From the NCBI GenBank assembly GCA_021202275.1, contig JAJQDI010000017.1:47683-111682 (forward strand): a DNA stretch of 64,000 bases, given 5' to 3'. Source of the DNA: Bacteroides sp. (GTDB lineage Bacteria > Bacteroidota > Bacteroidia > Bacteroidales > Bacteroidaceae). The stretch's first letter is position 1, and every line of letters starts with the position of its first letter. Below the pieces are notes generated by a model that had not been told where the DNA came from, made no database searches, and saw nothing but the letters and a program-made list of their open reading frames with translations. Shown here one piece after another: positions 26,038 through 36,713 of the stretch. Both the position numbers and the translations under genes were made by a program.

Positions 26038-26618
26038 ATGGCTAAAGGAGATAGGAAAGTTCCGGATATCAATTCGAGTTCTACAGCGGATATCGCGTTT
26101 CTGTTATTGATCTTTTTCCTCATCACCACCTCCATGGATATAGACCGGGGCTGGCCCGTCGGCTGCCGGAGCCTCCCGCGGGAGATCCGCCGGTGGTTGT
26201 AAAAGAACGCAATGTGTTTCAGATCTTCCTGAACGCGAACAACCAGCTGATGGCCGCAGGAGAATATATCCAGGTAAAGGATCTGAAACCGAAGGTGAAG
26301 GAGTTTATTGAGAATCCGTATAACGATGAAAAACTGCCGGAAAAGCATGAGATAGAGATCCCCCTGTTGGGAGGCAAAGTCATGGTGACCCAGAATCATG
26401 TGATCTCTCTTCAGAACGACCGCGGCTCTTCGTATGAGGCATACATGGAGGTTCAGAACGAACTGGTTGCGGCGTATAATGAATTGAGAAACGAATTGGC
26501 TCAGGAAAACTGGCAGAAGAATTATGACGCGCTCGATGAGCCGATGCAAAGAGCGATACGTGACTATTATCCTCAGAAGATCTCTGAGGCAGAACCTAAA
26601 AATTACGGAGGAAGCTGA
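26038..26618 (+). pseudogene. ExbD-type biopolymer transporter, frameshifted in a G run
   Basis: The first frame (ATG 26038) gives MAKGDRKVPDINSSSTADIA and the single membrane helix FLLLIFFLITTSMD with the conserved Asp. It goes wrong after MDIDRG and stops at 26202. The frame to 26618 continues as LARRLPEPPAGDPPVVVKER, normal for these proteins. Adding one base to the G4 run at 26147-26150 restores about 194 residues. The protein works with ExbB as the proton channel driving TonB. Since the rest is intact, an assembly error is as likely as gene loss. Confidence 0.8.
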
Positions 26619-26621
26619 GAT

Positions 26622-27086
26622 ATGGGAAAATTTAGTAAAACCGGCAAACGCGAAATGCCTGCCTTGAATACCTCTTCTCTGCCCGACCTGATCTTTACGT
26701 TGCTGTTCTTCTTCATGATGGTAACTACCATGCGCGAAGTGCAGCTGAAAGTAGAGTTCAAGGTGCCGCAGGCTACGGAACTGGAAAAGTTAGAGAAAAA
26801 ATCATTGGTCACTTTTATCTATGTGGGACAGCCTACGGCGGAGTATCGCAAGAAACTGGGATCGGAGAGCCGTATCCAGCTCAACGATAGTTTTGCTGAG
26901 GTAGCCGAGATCCAGGATTTCATCACCCAGGAACGGTTGAGTATGAAAGAGCAGGATCAGCCTTTCATGACCGTGTCACTGAAAATTGATAAAGATACCC
27001 GCATGGGTATTGTTACGGATATCAAGCAAGCTTTGCGTCAGGCCTATGCGCTGAAGATCAATTATTCTGCCGCTTCGCGCGACTGA
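26622..27086 (+). CDS. ExbD-type biopolymer transporter, second copy
   Basis: 154 residues: short cytoplasmic start, one membrane helix (LPDLIFTLLFFFMMVTTMRE) with the conserved Asp in its N-terminal part, and a periplasmic domain ending DIKQALRQAYALKINYSA. It starts three bases after the first exbD. Bacteroidetes often have two ExbD proteins in one TonB system. No exbB gene is present in the window, so the partner must be encoded elsewhere. Confidence 0.9.
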   Translation: MGKFSKTGKREMPALNTSSLPDLIFTLLFFFMMVTTMREVQLKVEFKVPQATELEKLEKKSLVTFIYVGQPTAEYRKKLGSESRIQLNDSFAEVAEIQDFITQERLSMKEQDQPFMTVSLKIDKDTRMGIVTDIKQALRQAYALKINYSAASRD

Positions 27087-27436
27087 TGGCAGCATACTCT
27101 CCGGAACAGGGAAACACAAAGCGGCTGGCAAGGGGGAGATTTCCCGGATCGAAGGGTAAAATCTCCTCCGGATATATATATCCTCTCTTTTGAACTATTT
27201 TTCCTCTTCGAGCTGCTCTCATAGCGGTATCTTTGTTGTATCGATCCGGAAGCTCTTTCTCTGACAGAGCAAAGACAGATAAACGGATCGGCAGTTATCA
27301 ATAGGTAAATAAATAGTTGGTGTTCCTGATTCATGGTAGGTATCATGTTCCATTATGCTGTAGAGTTGCGGTATACTCTTATAAACGTACCCACAACATG
27401 AGTTTGTCTTATTCCGTCTACAGAGAAAGGGATACC

Positions 27437-27535
27437 CTGTAGTCTCCGCGTGCAGGTCCAACAAAAAAGCATTCCGCCTGATAAATGCATTCCCATTCGG
27501 TATGCTGAGACGCACGCCGTGCATCTCTACAAGGT
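27437..27535 (+). repeat. Composite interspersed repeat, left palindrome worn
   Basis: Shares with 57070-57181 the core GCAGGTCCAACAAAAAAGC, then a TGCATTCCCATT block and a right-hand GAGACGCAC/GTGCATCTC palindrome at 27507-27530. The left palindrome is reduced to AGTCTCCGCG. Confidence 0.8.
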
Positions 27536-27633
27536 GTCGGAATAGTATAGATACAATGAATAATGAATATCTACTTATGTAGTAAACATATATATCTATA
27601 AGAAATTATAGATATTCATTTGCATGATTATGA

Positions 27634-27665
27634 AAGTCGGGCTTGCGAGAAGTCTGGCTTTTTTT
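27634..27665 (+). terminator. Terminator with G-U-rich stem
   Basis: AAGTCGGGCTT (27634-27644) pairs over all 11 positions, three of them G-U and one U-G, with AAGTCTGGCTT (27650-27660), followed by T. No gene ends near it; the closest on this strand is the exbD at 27086. Confidence 0.55.
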
Positions 27666-27756
27666 ATGAGTAGGAATGTCGGGATCAACGTTAAAAGGGA
27701 AATCTAGGCGTACATAGGAAGAGCTGAAATATTTATTCTGTATGGGACGTAAGGTG

Positions 27757-29439
27757 TTATTCTGTTTCCTGTACGCCGTAAAAGACCACTCCTTGCAGGC
27801 AGAGGACAGCGTTGTTTTCCTGGTCCCGGTGGTTCCACGGATAAACACGCAGGTACAGCCTCTCACCAGCCTCTACCTTCTGCATGGTTTCAAAACGATG
27901 TGAGATCAGGTCTGTTCCTCCGTCGTTGCGTTCGCCCAGGATAGTGGGTGTGGAGAAGTCAGGCGTGTGCGAGCAGGCTATCCGGTAACTTACTCCTCCT
28001 CCGGCGTTCAGTTCAATGGTTTGGATACGTAGCCGGGTTTCCGGCGCGGCCTCTACGGAAAATTCGATATAGCGGTTGTAGTCTACATCCATCTCACCCC
28101 GGGGCCATATGCCGCCGGCTATGGTAAGGAACTGTACTTTGGTGTTGGGAGATAGTCCGGAAGGTACATTTCTGTCGGCAGGGCGCACGTACTCCTGCAA
28201 CTCCATCTGGCTCCGTTGCTGTTCGCTGCCGATCACCGCTCCTTCGGTCACTGCCTGGGAATGGTTGTGTAGCGGGTAGCTCACCTGTATCGGAGAGGAA
28301 GCCGCCAGTTCCAGGCAATGTCCGGTAAAGACTAATTTCCGTTGTTTTCCGGAAGTACGTACCGTGAGTTCATCACGGAAATTGCCTGCTTTGCCGGGAG
28401 CAGTTTTCACATAGACGGGTACCAGACCTACTTCCTCCTTTGTAGCCGGCAGTTGCAACACCAGACTTTTTCCGAATTCACCGTCCGGGGTGTCGGAGAC
28501 AGTCAGTTCATCGCCGGTAGCATGTACCGTTATTTCCGTTCCTTTCTCATCCGACAGATCGCCTGTGATGCCGATATCTATGGCCTGTACGCGCGACATA
28601 CCGCGGTAGATGTCTCCGTAATTGAAACGGGCGGGTTGTGCCAGCAATACCGTGGCTGGTGGCACGTAAGAGACAGACCCTGAAAGGATGTGTTCCATCT
28701 CTTCCGCTATCAACCGGGAAAACAGGGCTGCGCCTTCGGCACCGATGTGCGTGCCGTCTCCCACATTATAGATCTGTTGGGTGGCGCGTTGCTCCCCGTA
28801 AGCGTTGACCAGCTTTTCGGTGAGCGTGGTCATATCTATCAACGGAACTCTACGCTCCTGCGCCACTCGTTTCATCTGATACACATAGTTGTAGGTGATG
28901 GTATCGGCCGGATCTACAGTGGCGTCTATCCGCTGATGGATATGCTCTGCCAGGTCGTGTCTGCCCCGGCGGCTTACCCGCCCTTCTCTGTCGAACATTT
29001 TTCGCACAATGGGAGTCACCAATACAGGACAGGCACCACGCTGCTGTACTTCATCCACATATCGGTTGAGATAGATCGGGAAGGAATCCGAAGCCAGGGT
29101 GCCGATCTCTCCGTCGAAGCCGTCGTGCTTTTCGTCGTTGTGAGCAAACTGGATAAAGACATAGTCGCCGGGCTCTATGGCCGGGAGTGCTCGCTACCAG
29201 AAGCCGTGATGGTAAAAGGTCTTCGTACTGGTTCCGGACTTACCGTGATTCAACACTTCTGACCCTTCGGGCAGGAAATCGTGCAGGAACTGTGGCCATC
29301 CGCGTTGTGCTTTCAGATTGGGATTCTGGTGTTCTGTGGTAGAGTCGCCCAGAATGTGTATCCGTACAGGTTGTGTTTGGGGAGTACATCCGCACAATGC
29401 CCACACCAGGATCCATGTAAAAAACAGGTATGATCTCAT
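27757..29439 (-). pseudogene. SGNH acetylesterase lipoprotein with an internal amber stop
   Basis: From ATG 29439 the frame gives a lipoprotein signal (ALCGCTP) and the SGNH block I HILGDSTTEHQNPN of rhamnogalacturonan acetylesterases, then a TAG at 29194-29196. The same frame goes on as RALPAIEPGDYVFIQFAHND (block III with its Asn) and later VGDGTHIGAEGA (catalytic Asp and His). About 180 further residues form a beta-rich C-terminal region. Without the stop the protein would have 560 residues. It starts seven bases after the GH95 gene and is cotranscribed. Such enzymes remove acetyl groups from pectin so that other enzymes can act. Confidence 0.8.
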
Positions 29440-29446
29440 CTCTTTT

Positions 29447-31909
29447 TCAGTTAGCAGTCAGGAGATACGTTTGTCCGGCCACCGTTTCCAGATCGTACAA
29501 GAGACTCTCTATACGCTTGGTTGTGTCTATCGGAGCGTTGGGAGCAATGAGTGGCTTGCGTATGGGCTGTACATTCAGCAACGGGTTGACCTCTTCCTCA
29601 CTAGCTGCCCTCAGCGGTGTGTGATCACACATCAGGGACGAGTGGCTACGTACCCTCAGGGTGCCACCGATGGTAGAGCGTATGCGTACCTGTTGCAGCT
29701 TGCCCTCTTTCCAGATCATCTCTTCCAGGACAAACCCTCCCCGGCAGCGCAATCCCTTCACGCTACCTTCGGGCCATACATCCGGCAGTGCGGGAAGCAG
29801 GTGTACCGCTCCGGCGTGGCTTTGCACCAGCATCTCGGCGACCCCTGCCGTACAGCCGAAGTTACCATCGATCTGGAAGGGAGGATGCGCATCGAACAGG
29901 TTGGGGTAGGTACCCCCGTTCTGTCCTTTCTCCTCTTTGGTAGGGCGTATCTGTTCGGTGATCAGTTTGTAGGCATGATTCCCGTCCAGTAGCCGTGCCC
30001 ACAGACATACCTTCCACCCCATAGACCATCCTGTAGAGTGGTCGCCCCGGGCAAGGAGCGAAACGCGGGCCGCGTCGAAGAGTACGGGTGTGGCCCAGTG
30101 GCTGATCTGCCTGCCCGGATAGAGCCCCCACAGGTGAGACACATGGCGGTGGCGGTCGTTGGGGTTGTCCCAGTCGTGCATCCATTCCTGGAGCTGTCCC
30201 CAGCGTCCTACCTGCATCGGAGCCAGTTGCCCGGCTACATACCGCAGGCTGTCTGTGAACGCGGTGGTTTCGCCTACGGTCTCCGCGGCCTGTATGGTGC
30301 TGAGAAAGAGATCATGTACCATCTGATTGTCCATCGTAGCCCCCGCCACCACTACGAAATCCCGCTTGCCGTTGACCGTCGGTTTGTTTTCCGGCGAATA
30401 GGAGGGAGATACCACCAGCCACTGATTTTCCGGTTCGCGGATCAGGAAATCCAGGAAAAACTCACAGGCACCTTTCAATAGCGGATACACCTCCTGCAGG
30501 TACTCCCGATCGCCGGAGAAGAGATAGCGGTCCCACAGGTGCTGGCAAAACCACGCGTTGCCCGTGGGCCAGATGCCCCAGGCCGCACCGTCTACCGATC
30601 CGGTAGATCTCCATATGTCCGTGTTGTGGTGCAGCGTCCAGCCCCGGCAGCCATACATTGCGGCACTTTCCCGTCCCTGTATGGCCGTTTCGCGTATCAG
30701 GCGCAGAAAAGGTTCGTGCAGTTCTTCCAGGTGGGTAACTTCCGCGGGCCAGTAGTTCATCTCCACGTTGATGTCCGTGGTGTACTTCCCGTCCCAGGGC
30801 GCGCGCAGCTGGTAGTTCCATATCCCTTGCAGGTTGGCCGCCTGTCCGCCGGGTTGCGAACAGCAGATCAACAGGTAACGTCCGAACTGGAAATAGAGAG
30901 CCACCATCTGCGGGTCGGTGACCTGTTCAAACTCCTCTACCCGCAGGTCGGTGGGTTTCAGCACCTGCCGGTTGGTGCCCAGATCAAGGCTCACCCGGTG
31001 GAAGTAGCGCTGGTAGAAGTCGGTATGCGCGGTGAGGGCGGACGTATATTCCTTACCCGCGTTTTTCAGGTAGTGGCGTGCCTTTTCTAAAGAATTGCCG
31101 GAGACATCGCGGTAGTTGACGAAGTTGGTCCCGGTAGAGACATAAAGGATCACACTGTTGGCTCCGGTCACCTTCACCGTCTGGTCGGGCAGCGTTTCCA
31201 GGGTTCCGCCCTGATGGTCGATCCGGGTGAGGGTGGTAAAGCGTACCTTGCCTTCAATCCCTTCGTGGTCGCTGGCCTTGCCATCCAGTTGCAGTTCGTT
31301 CCGGTCCGGGATACTCTCTGCGGCATCGGTATAAGGGGTAGAATAGCGGGCGCAGAACGAGATCTTCCCTTTCTCTGAAGCAGTGAGCCGTACGATCAGC
31401 AGATCATCGGTAAAGGAGATGAAGGCTTCCCGTACATATTCCACACCTTCCGCGCGGAACCGGGTGGTACTCACCGCCCGGTCTATATCCAGTTCGCGGT
31501 AGTAGTCTGTATAGCCCTCTGTACCTTCGAAGTCCAGATGCAGCGAGCCGATCGTCTGGTAAGGCATTCCGTTGGCTCCGGTCGAACTGATCGCCTGTCC
31601 GCACAGCTCCTGCGCCTCCATGTTCCTGCCTTCAAAGATCAGCCGGCGTATCTCGGCCAGGTGCGCTCTGGCTTTCGGGTTGGTATTGTTGTGAGGCGAT
31701 CCGCCCCATATCGTCTCTTCGTTGAGTTGGAATTCTTCGTGCACCGGGTCGCCGTAGACCATCGCGCCTAAGCGACCATTGCCCAGGGGTAGAGCCTCTA
31801 CCCAGAGTCCGGCAGGTTTATCGTACCAGAGTTTCATGTCATTGGCCGGTTGCGCCCCTATACAAAGGGACATACACAACCCCATACAGAGAGAAAGAAG
31901 GTGTTTCAT
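29447..31909 (-). CDS. Glycoside hydrolase family 95 (alpha-L-fucosidase/galactosidase)
   Basis: 820 residues from ATG 31909, with a signal peptide ending SLCIGAQ. GH95 enzymes are inverting alpha-L-fucosidases or alpha-L-galactosidases. Seen are the N-terminal [23 protein letters not shown], the catalytic asparagine region [11 protein letters not shown], the general acid region [10 protein letters not shown] and the late [18 protein letters not shown] with the catalytic Asp. The enzyme is probably periplasmic. It lies between the hybrid regulator and the acetylesterase, all on one strand, which suggests a pectin or hemicellulose side-chain target. Fucose and galactose specificity cannot be told apart from the sequence alone. 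Confidence 0.93.
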   Translation of the reverse strand: MKHLLSLCMGLCMSLCIGAQPANDMKLWYDKPAGLWVEALPLGNGRLGAMVYGDPVHEEFQLNEETIWGGSPHNNTNPKARAHLAEIRRLIFEGRNMEAQELCGQAISSTGANGMPYQTIGSLHLDFEGTEGYTDYYRELDIDRAVSTTRFRAEGVEYVREAFISFTDDLLIVRLTASEKGKISFCARYSTPYTDAAESIPDRNELQLDGKASDHEGIEGKVRFTTLTRIDHQGGTLETLPDQTVKVTGANSVILYVSTGTNFVNYRDVSGNSLEKARHYLKNAGKEYTSALTAHTDFYQRYFHRVSLDLGTNRQVLKPTDLRVEEFEQVTDPQMVALYFQFGRYLLICCSQPGGQAANLQGIWNYQLRAPWDGKYTTDINVEMNYWPAEVTHLEELHEPFLRLIRETAIQGRESAAMYGCRGWTLHHNTDIWRSTGSVDGAAWGIWPTGNAWFCQHLWDRYLFSGDREYLQEVYPLLKGACEFFLDFLIREPENQWLVVSPSYSPENKPTVNGKRDFVVVAGATMDNQMVHDLFLSTIQAAETVGETTAFTDSLRYVAGQLAPMQVGRWGQLQEWMHDWDNPNDRHRHVSHLWGLYPGRQISHWATPVLFDAARVSLLARGDHSTGWSMGWKVCLWARLLDGNHAYKLITEQIRPTKEEKGQNGGTYPNLFDAHPPFQIDGNFGCTAGVAEMLVQSHAGAVHLLPALPDVWPEGSVKGLRCRGGFVLEEMIWKEGKLQQVRIRSTIGGTLRVRSHSSLMCDHTPLRAASEEEVNPLLNVQPIRKPLIAPNAPIDTTKRIESLLYDLETVAGQTYLLTAN

Positions 31910-32022
31910 GGTATCAGTCTTATGGAAGGGCCTGTTCACATCCGGCCCGCTTCCTGGTTCCGGTTGCAATAATAGCCCTTTCCCCGGAGACACACGGAGG
32001 AAAATCCGGTGTAAATCTTATA

Positions 32023-35000
32023 CTATTTGGTGCTCTCTATTTTTTCTTTGTATTCGCTGGGGGTACAGCCTACCTGTTTCTTGAAACATTTGCTGAAATA
32101 CTTCGGATCGTTGAATCCGACCATGAAGGCGATCTGCGAAAAAGTATACTGCCCCGCGGCAATGAGTTGCTGTGCCCGTTTGATGCGTATTTCCCGGATG
32201 AAGTTGGTGGGTGTCATGCCCAGCACCGATTTGAGTTTCCGGTAGAAGACCGTCCGGCTGAGCAACAGTGCCTGGGCAAAGTCGTCTACGGCCAGGTCCG
32301 CGTTGTCCATGTTCTTCTCCATAAATTCCATCACCTGCCGGATAAATACCTCGTCGTAGAGTGTCACGTGTGGCTGCGAAGGAGTCAGGTCTCTCTGTAC
32401 AGGTATGTTTTCCGTAAGGGAAGAGCGATAGATCTCCTGCAACACTCTGCGCTGTTTGAGCAGGGCCTGTATACGGGTTTTCAGGTAGGAAGCGCTGAAC
32501 GGCTTAGTGATGTAATCATCTATGCCCTGTTCCAGCGCGTGTATACGATCGTCGAGGGCCGACTTTGCCGTGAGCAGGATGATAGGGATATAACAGATAT
32601 TCTGGTTGTCTTTGATCCGGCGCACCATCTCCAGTCCGTCCATTTCCGGCATCATCACATCGCTGATGACAATGTCCAGTATGCGCAGGGTAGCCTGTTT
32701 CAATCCCTCTTTCCCGTTCCGCGCCTGCAGCACATTGTAGCCATCGGAGAGTATATTTTTCAGGAACTCCTGCAACTCCTCGTTGTCTTCCACCACCAGG
32801 ATGGTCAGTTTGTCTTTCTGTAGCTCCTCTTCTGTTTCCGCTTCCGCAGGCTCTACAGCGGATGGTTGCATCTGCGCGGGAGCAGACTGCAGGATTTCTA
32901 CCTGTGCCTCTCCTTCGAAATGGTCGCGTCCGGTACGGAAATGTATGCGGAATTCACTTCCTTCTCCGGCAGTACTGGACACCTCTATCCGGGCGTGGTG
33001 CATATCCACGAACTCTTTGACCAGTGAAAGGCCAATGCCTGAAGAGGGACTGAGCATCTGGAGTGTAGAAAAGTTCTCGAATCTTTCGAACAGGTGATCC
33101 AGTTTCTCTTTCCCGATCCCGATCCCATTGTCCCGGACATACACGGTCACCTCCTGCGGGGCTGCTTCTACTCCGATAGTTACCGATTTTCCGTTGGGAG
33201 TATATTTGAATGCGTTGGAAAGCAGATTGAAGAAGATCTTCTCAAATTTGTCTTTATCCACCCACAGGTAGGTTGCTTCCGGAGCGGGCAGGAATTCGTA
33301 GCGGATCTCTTTCTCTTCCGCTACAGCCAGGAAGTTTTCCCGGATGCGTTTCAGCAGTTCGTTCACCTCCGTCTCTTCCAGCAGCAACTTCATTTTCCGG
33401 TTCTGTATCTTCCGGAAGTCGAGCAGTTGGTTGATGAGGTTGAGCATCCTGTCTGTGTTCTTCTGCACCAGGGTCAGATGCTCCCGCACGCGGGGAGAGA
33501 TCTGCTCGCGCTCCAGGACTTCGTTGACCGGACTGGCGATCAGGGTGAGCGGCGTGCGCAATTCGTGTGATATATCGGTAAAGAAGCGCAGCTCGATGTG
33601 GGAGAGCTCCTGTTCCAGGTTGATCTCGTGCTTGAGCCGGTAGATGTAGGTGAGTACATACACCGTGGCCAGTGTAAAGACGATAAACAGCCCTAAGTAG
33701 AGAAGTATGGCCCAGATGGTTTCGCGAAACAGGGGCTGCAACTCTATCTCCATCTCCTGGATGTTGTCTGTCCATACGCCGTCGCTGTTGGTAGATCTGA
33801 CCTGGAAGGTATACTTCCCTTTGGGCAGATTGATATAGGTGGCCGAACGGTTCTTTTCCGAATAGTTCCAGTTTTCTTCCAGCCCTTTGAGCCGGTAGGC
33901 ATACCGGATCTCTTCAGGGTTCACGTAGTCCAGGGCGGCAAACCGGAAGATCAGTGAACGTTGCGACGGAGCAAAGGTAAGTTTGTCCGGGTAGTTGAGG
34001 TGCACACTGTTCTCTTCTCCCTGGATGCGCAGTTCCGTGAACAGGATCGGAGGAACGTAATCGCTTTTGGAGATACTGTCCGGGTCGAATTGGATCAGTC
34101 CGCTGAGGCCGCCTGCCGTACATATTCCTCTGGAGTCGCGTACAGCGATACATTCGCTGAATTGTATCTCTTTTCTCAGAAAGTAGGTATTGTAATTATC
34201 TACCCCTCCTGTCTCCGGATCGATGCGGGTGAGCGCGTTCTCTGAAATGATCCACAGGTCTCCCCCGCGGCTTTCCAGCATGGGGAGGGTCGGGTCCGAT
34301 GCCAGGCCTTCGTTCACCGTATAAGACTGAAAGCGGATGGTATCGCTTAGCAATTCGTCCGACAATACCCGGTTGATGCCTCCGGAGAAGGTAACTAAGT
34401 AGATGTCTTCGCGGCTGTCTGTGAAGATCTGCATCACATCGCTGTTCGAGAGGCTGTTGGTACGGTCGGGACGGCGGGTATTGTGATGGAACCGTATCTC
34501 TTCCGGCTGGTCAAACTCTGCCGAGAAGGTCAATAGGCCGTCTGTGGTCCCCACCATCATCACCCCTGTCCGTACTTCCGTCACATAGCGCACCCGGTTG
34601 CCCTGTACAATGGGGTAGTTTTGGAAGCGGTTGCGGTGGTTGATGAAACGGATCGTTCCTGTTTCATCGGTTTCCATCAGGTTCACCCCTCCGCCATGCG
34701 TACCGAGCCAGATCCGTTGTTTGCTGTCTTCGAATATGCAATAGACTGCGTCGTTGCTAAGGCTGTACGGATCCGCTTCGTTGTACCGGAAAGATCGGAT
34801 GCGGTATCCGCGTCCGGAAGGCTCGCGGGTGAGCCGGAATACGCCGTGGTGCCGGGTCCCTATCCAGATATTTCCCTGACTGTCTTCCTTCATGCAGTAG
34901 GCGTTTGCCTGGAAATCAACCGGGGCGCGACTGAGACTGCCGTTGCGCGCCAGGTAGCCCCGGAGGTTATAGTCCGCATCGTAGAGCTGTATCCGTTCGT

Positions 35001-36360
35001 TTTTCGTAGCCACCCACATGTAGCCCTGGCTGTCGTACATCAGCGAGCGCACTTCACTCTCCTCGTCCGAGGGGTAGAAGGTATACTGCTGCGGGAAGGA
35101 GGAGAGTTTGCTGATGCCTTGTGGCATCTTGAACCAGAGATTGTTCTGGTTATCTATGCAATGCTCACGGACGAAGGGAGCGAAACGGGTAGAGGGGTCG
35201 TCCGGATGGGTATAGTAATGTTTCAACTGCCGGGCCTTGCGGTCGTAGTAGGTCAGGTTGCCTCCCTGAGGAGCGATCCACAGCTGGCCCTGTGGGTCTT
35301 CGTGAAGGAACGTCTGAAAAATATGGTCCGGATATTCGTTATCTCTGGTGAGTGTGGGGAGGTAATGACACGTTCCTGTCTTTTCTTCGTACCGCACCAC
35401 ACCCGGCGACTTGGTACAGATCCATATGTCCCCTTCCCGGTCGCGATAGATCTTCCCGATGAAATTGGATGGATGCGAAGGACCGTTTACATCAATCTTC
35501 CGGAATTCTTCGCGTCCGGGATGGTAGAAGACGATGCCGTCGTTGGTACCCAGTACGATCTCTTCTTCACTCCAGTGTTGCAGGAAGTTGATGTTCTTCA
35601 ATGGGTAAGGTATCTCCCGGAAGGTGACCTGTCCGCTTTGCGGATCATAGCTTGCCAGCTTGTTGAAAGGAGAGGCCAGCCAGATCCGGCCTGCATGTGA
35701 CAGGTAGTATTTGAAAGGAAAATCACTTTCTATCTGTTTATGCCCGATCAGGGTGATCCCTTTGTTGGTAAACACCCATTCGTCTCCGTCGGCATCTTCT
35801 ACGATATCCATCACGCTGTTCCCTTTAAGACTTTGGTCAAAAACTCCGTAGAAGGTGACTCCTTCGTGCACATTCGCCTTGTATCGCTGCTCGTCTATCC
35901 GGAAACAATGGCCTCCCTCACACACCGCCCAGGTAACCCCTTTCGGAAGGGGATAGATGCGGTTGATGCGGTTGCTCTGCCTGGATTGTTGCTCGTGGGG
36001 AGCGAGTACGTCCAGAAATTGTTCCCGTGAGGTATCGAATAGATAAAGGCGATCGTCGTGGGAAGTACACCAGATATCGCCCGAAGCACTTTCGCGGATG
36101 GAGACGATACGGTTGTTGTTCGGTGTGGAGCCATCGCCCGGATGTCCTTTGTAGTTACGGAAGGTGTATCCGTCAAATTTGTCCAGTCCGTTCCAGCTGC
36201 TGAACCACATGATGCCGTGGCGGTCCTGCAGGATGCCGGTGACGTTACGCTGCGCCAGTCCGTCCTGCACCGAGTAGTGTTGCAAACGACAGATCGGTTG
36301 GGAAGAAAGATACGCGCATAGCCAGAGATGTATGAATAAAAAGAGTGCAGTCTGTCTCAT
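32023..36360 (-). CDS. Hybrid two-component sensor/response regulator (HTCS)
   Basis: 1445 residues. After a signal peptide (LSSQPI) comes a large periplasmic double beta-propeller of repeats such as GIMWFSSWNGLDKFDGYTFRN and a Y_Y_Y domain (GKYTFQVRSTNSDGVW). One membrane helix lies near residues 878-905, a histidine kinase with DISHELRTP near 930 and NLLSNAFKYTPNG near 1045, a receiver with VISDVMMPEMDG near 1233, and an AraC-type HTH near 1337-1437. HTCS proteins sense oligosaccharides in the periplasm and switch on neighbouring polysaccharide genes; the GH95 and acetylesterase genes directly downstream are the expected targets. It ends 113 bases before GH95. Confidence 0.96.
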   Translation of the reverse strand: MRQTALFLFIHLWLCAYLSSQPICRLQHYSVQDGLAQRNVTGILQDRHGIMWFSSWNGLDKFDGYTFRNYKGHPGDGSTPNNNRIVSIRESASGDIWCTSHDDRLYLFDTSREQFLDVLAPHEQQSRQSNRINRIYPLPKGVTWAVCEGGHCFRIDEQRYKANVHEGVTFYGVFDQSLKGNSVMDIVEDADGDEWVFTNKGITLIGHKQIESDFPFKYYLSHAGRIWLASPFNKLASYDPQSGQVTFREIPYPLKNINFLQHWSEEEIVLGTNDGIVFYHPGREEFRKIDVNGPSHPSNFIGKIYRDREGDIWICTKSPGVVRYEEKTGTCHYLPTLTRDNEYPDHIFQTFLHEDPQGQLWIAPQGGNLTYYDRKARQLKHYYTHPDDPSTRFAPFVREHCIDNQNNLWFKMPQGISKLSSFPQQYTFYPSDEESEVRSLMYDSQGYMWVATKNERIQLYDADYNLRGYLARNGSLSRAPVDFQANAYCMKEDSQGNIWIGTRHHGVFRLTREPSGRGYRIRSFRYNEADPYSLSNDAVYCIFEDSKQRIWLGTHGGGVNLMETDETGTIRFINHRNRFQNYPIVQGNRVRYVTEVRTGVMMVGTTDGLLTFSAEFDQPEEIRFHHNTRRPDRTNSLSNSDVMQIFTDSREDIYLVTFSGGINRVLSDELLSDTIRFQSYTVNEGLASDPTLPMLESRGGDLWIISENALTRIDPETGGVDNYNTYFLRKEIQFSECIAVRDSRGICTAGGLSGLIQFDPDSISKSDYVPPILFTELRIQGEENSVHLNYPDKLTFAPSQRSLIFRFAALDYVNPEEIRYAYRLKGLEENWNYSEKNRSATYINLPKGKYTFQVRSTNSDGVWTDNIQEMEIELQPLFRETIWAILLYLGLFIVFTLATVYVLTYIYRLKHEINLEQELSHIELRFFTDISHELRTPLTLIASPVNEVLEREQISPRVREHLTLVQKNTDRMLNLINQLLDFRKIQNRKMKLLLEETEVNELLKRIRENFLAVAEEKEIRYEFLPAPEATYLWVDKDKFEKIFFNLLSNAFKYTPNGKSVTIGVEAAPQEVTVYVRDNGIGIGKEKLDHLFERFENFSTLQMLSPSSGIGLSLVKEFVDMHHARIEVSSTAGEGSEFRIHFRTGRDHFEGEAQVEILQSAPAQMQPSAVEPAEAETEEELQKDKLTILVVEDNEELQEFLKNILSDGYNVLQARNGKEGLKQATLRILDIVISDVMMPEMDGLEMVRRIKDNQNICYIPIILLTAKSALDDRIHALEQGIDDYITKPFSASYLKTRIQALLKQRRVLQEIYRSSLTENIPVQRDLTPSQPHVTLYDEVFIRQVMEFMEKNMDNADLAVDDFAQALLLSRTVFYRKLKSVLGMTPTNFIREIRIKRAQQLIAAGQYTFSQIAFMVGFNDPKYFSKCFKKQVGCTPSEYKEKIESTK

Positions 36361-36679
36361 AGTAGGGTGGTAGTATTCGGTTGTAGAAGCAAATATACGA
36401 AAAATATATGTATGATATGAATGGTACTATATTCTGGTGGTATAATACGAAAGTTTGGTATGATTTTACACTCAGACGAAGGATCTGCGATATAGGAAGT
36501 AAGTATCCGTCATTCATTGTATATAGGCTATTGTATGAACGGGTATACAGACGATATACGATTTATCTGTAAGCCTATTCACTATTCTTTCGTCTTCTCT
36601 ACCGGTGTATGATACCCTCTATTTCAATCATAAATTGTAAATCGTCCATTCGTAAATCTCTTTGATATACGGAAATTTT
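36361..36679. other. Intergenic region upstream of the HTCS gene
   Basis: AT-rich, no gene. Around 36629-36656 lies a copy of ATCGTCCATTCGTAAATC, shared in reverse with 38392-38410. Confidence 0.5.
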
Positions 36680-36687
36680 TATCTTTG
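36680..36687 (+). promoter_or_regulatory. -7 promoter element
   Basis: TATCTTTG, followed by a predicted start near 36692, about 22 bases before the TTG start codon of the next gene. Confidence 0.55.
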
Positions 36688-36713
36688 CACACACAACTCA
36701 AAAAATACGAACC

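Larger units (their letters stand above)
27087..27756. other. Intergenic region with composite repeat and terminator
   Basis: Holds an 8-base inverted repeat (27135-27142 with 27159-27166), the composite repeat at 27437-27535, a 12-base perfect inverted repeat (27562-27573 with 27609-27620) and a terminator at 27634. No gene is supported. Confidence 0.65.

Noticed and set aside
27219..27524. Open frame of 101 codons on the minus strand
   Set aside because: It lies over the composite repeat and palindromes; the sequence is a translated repeat.
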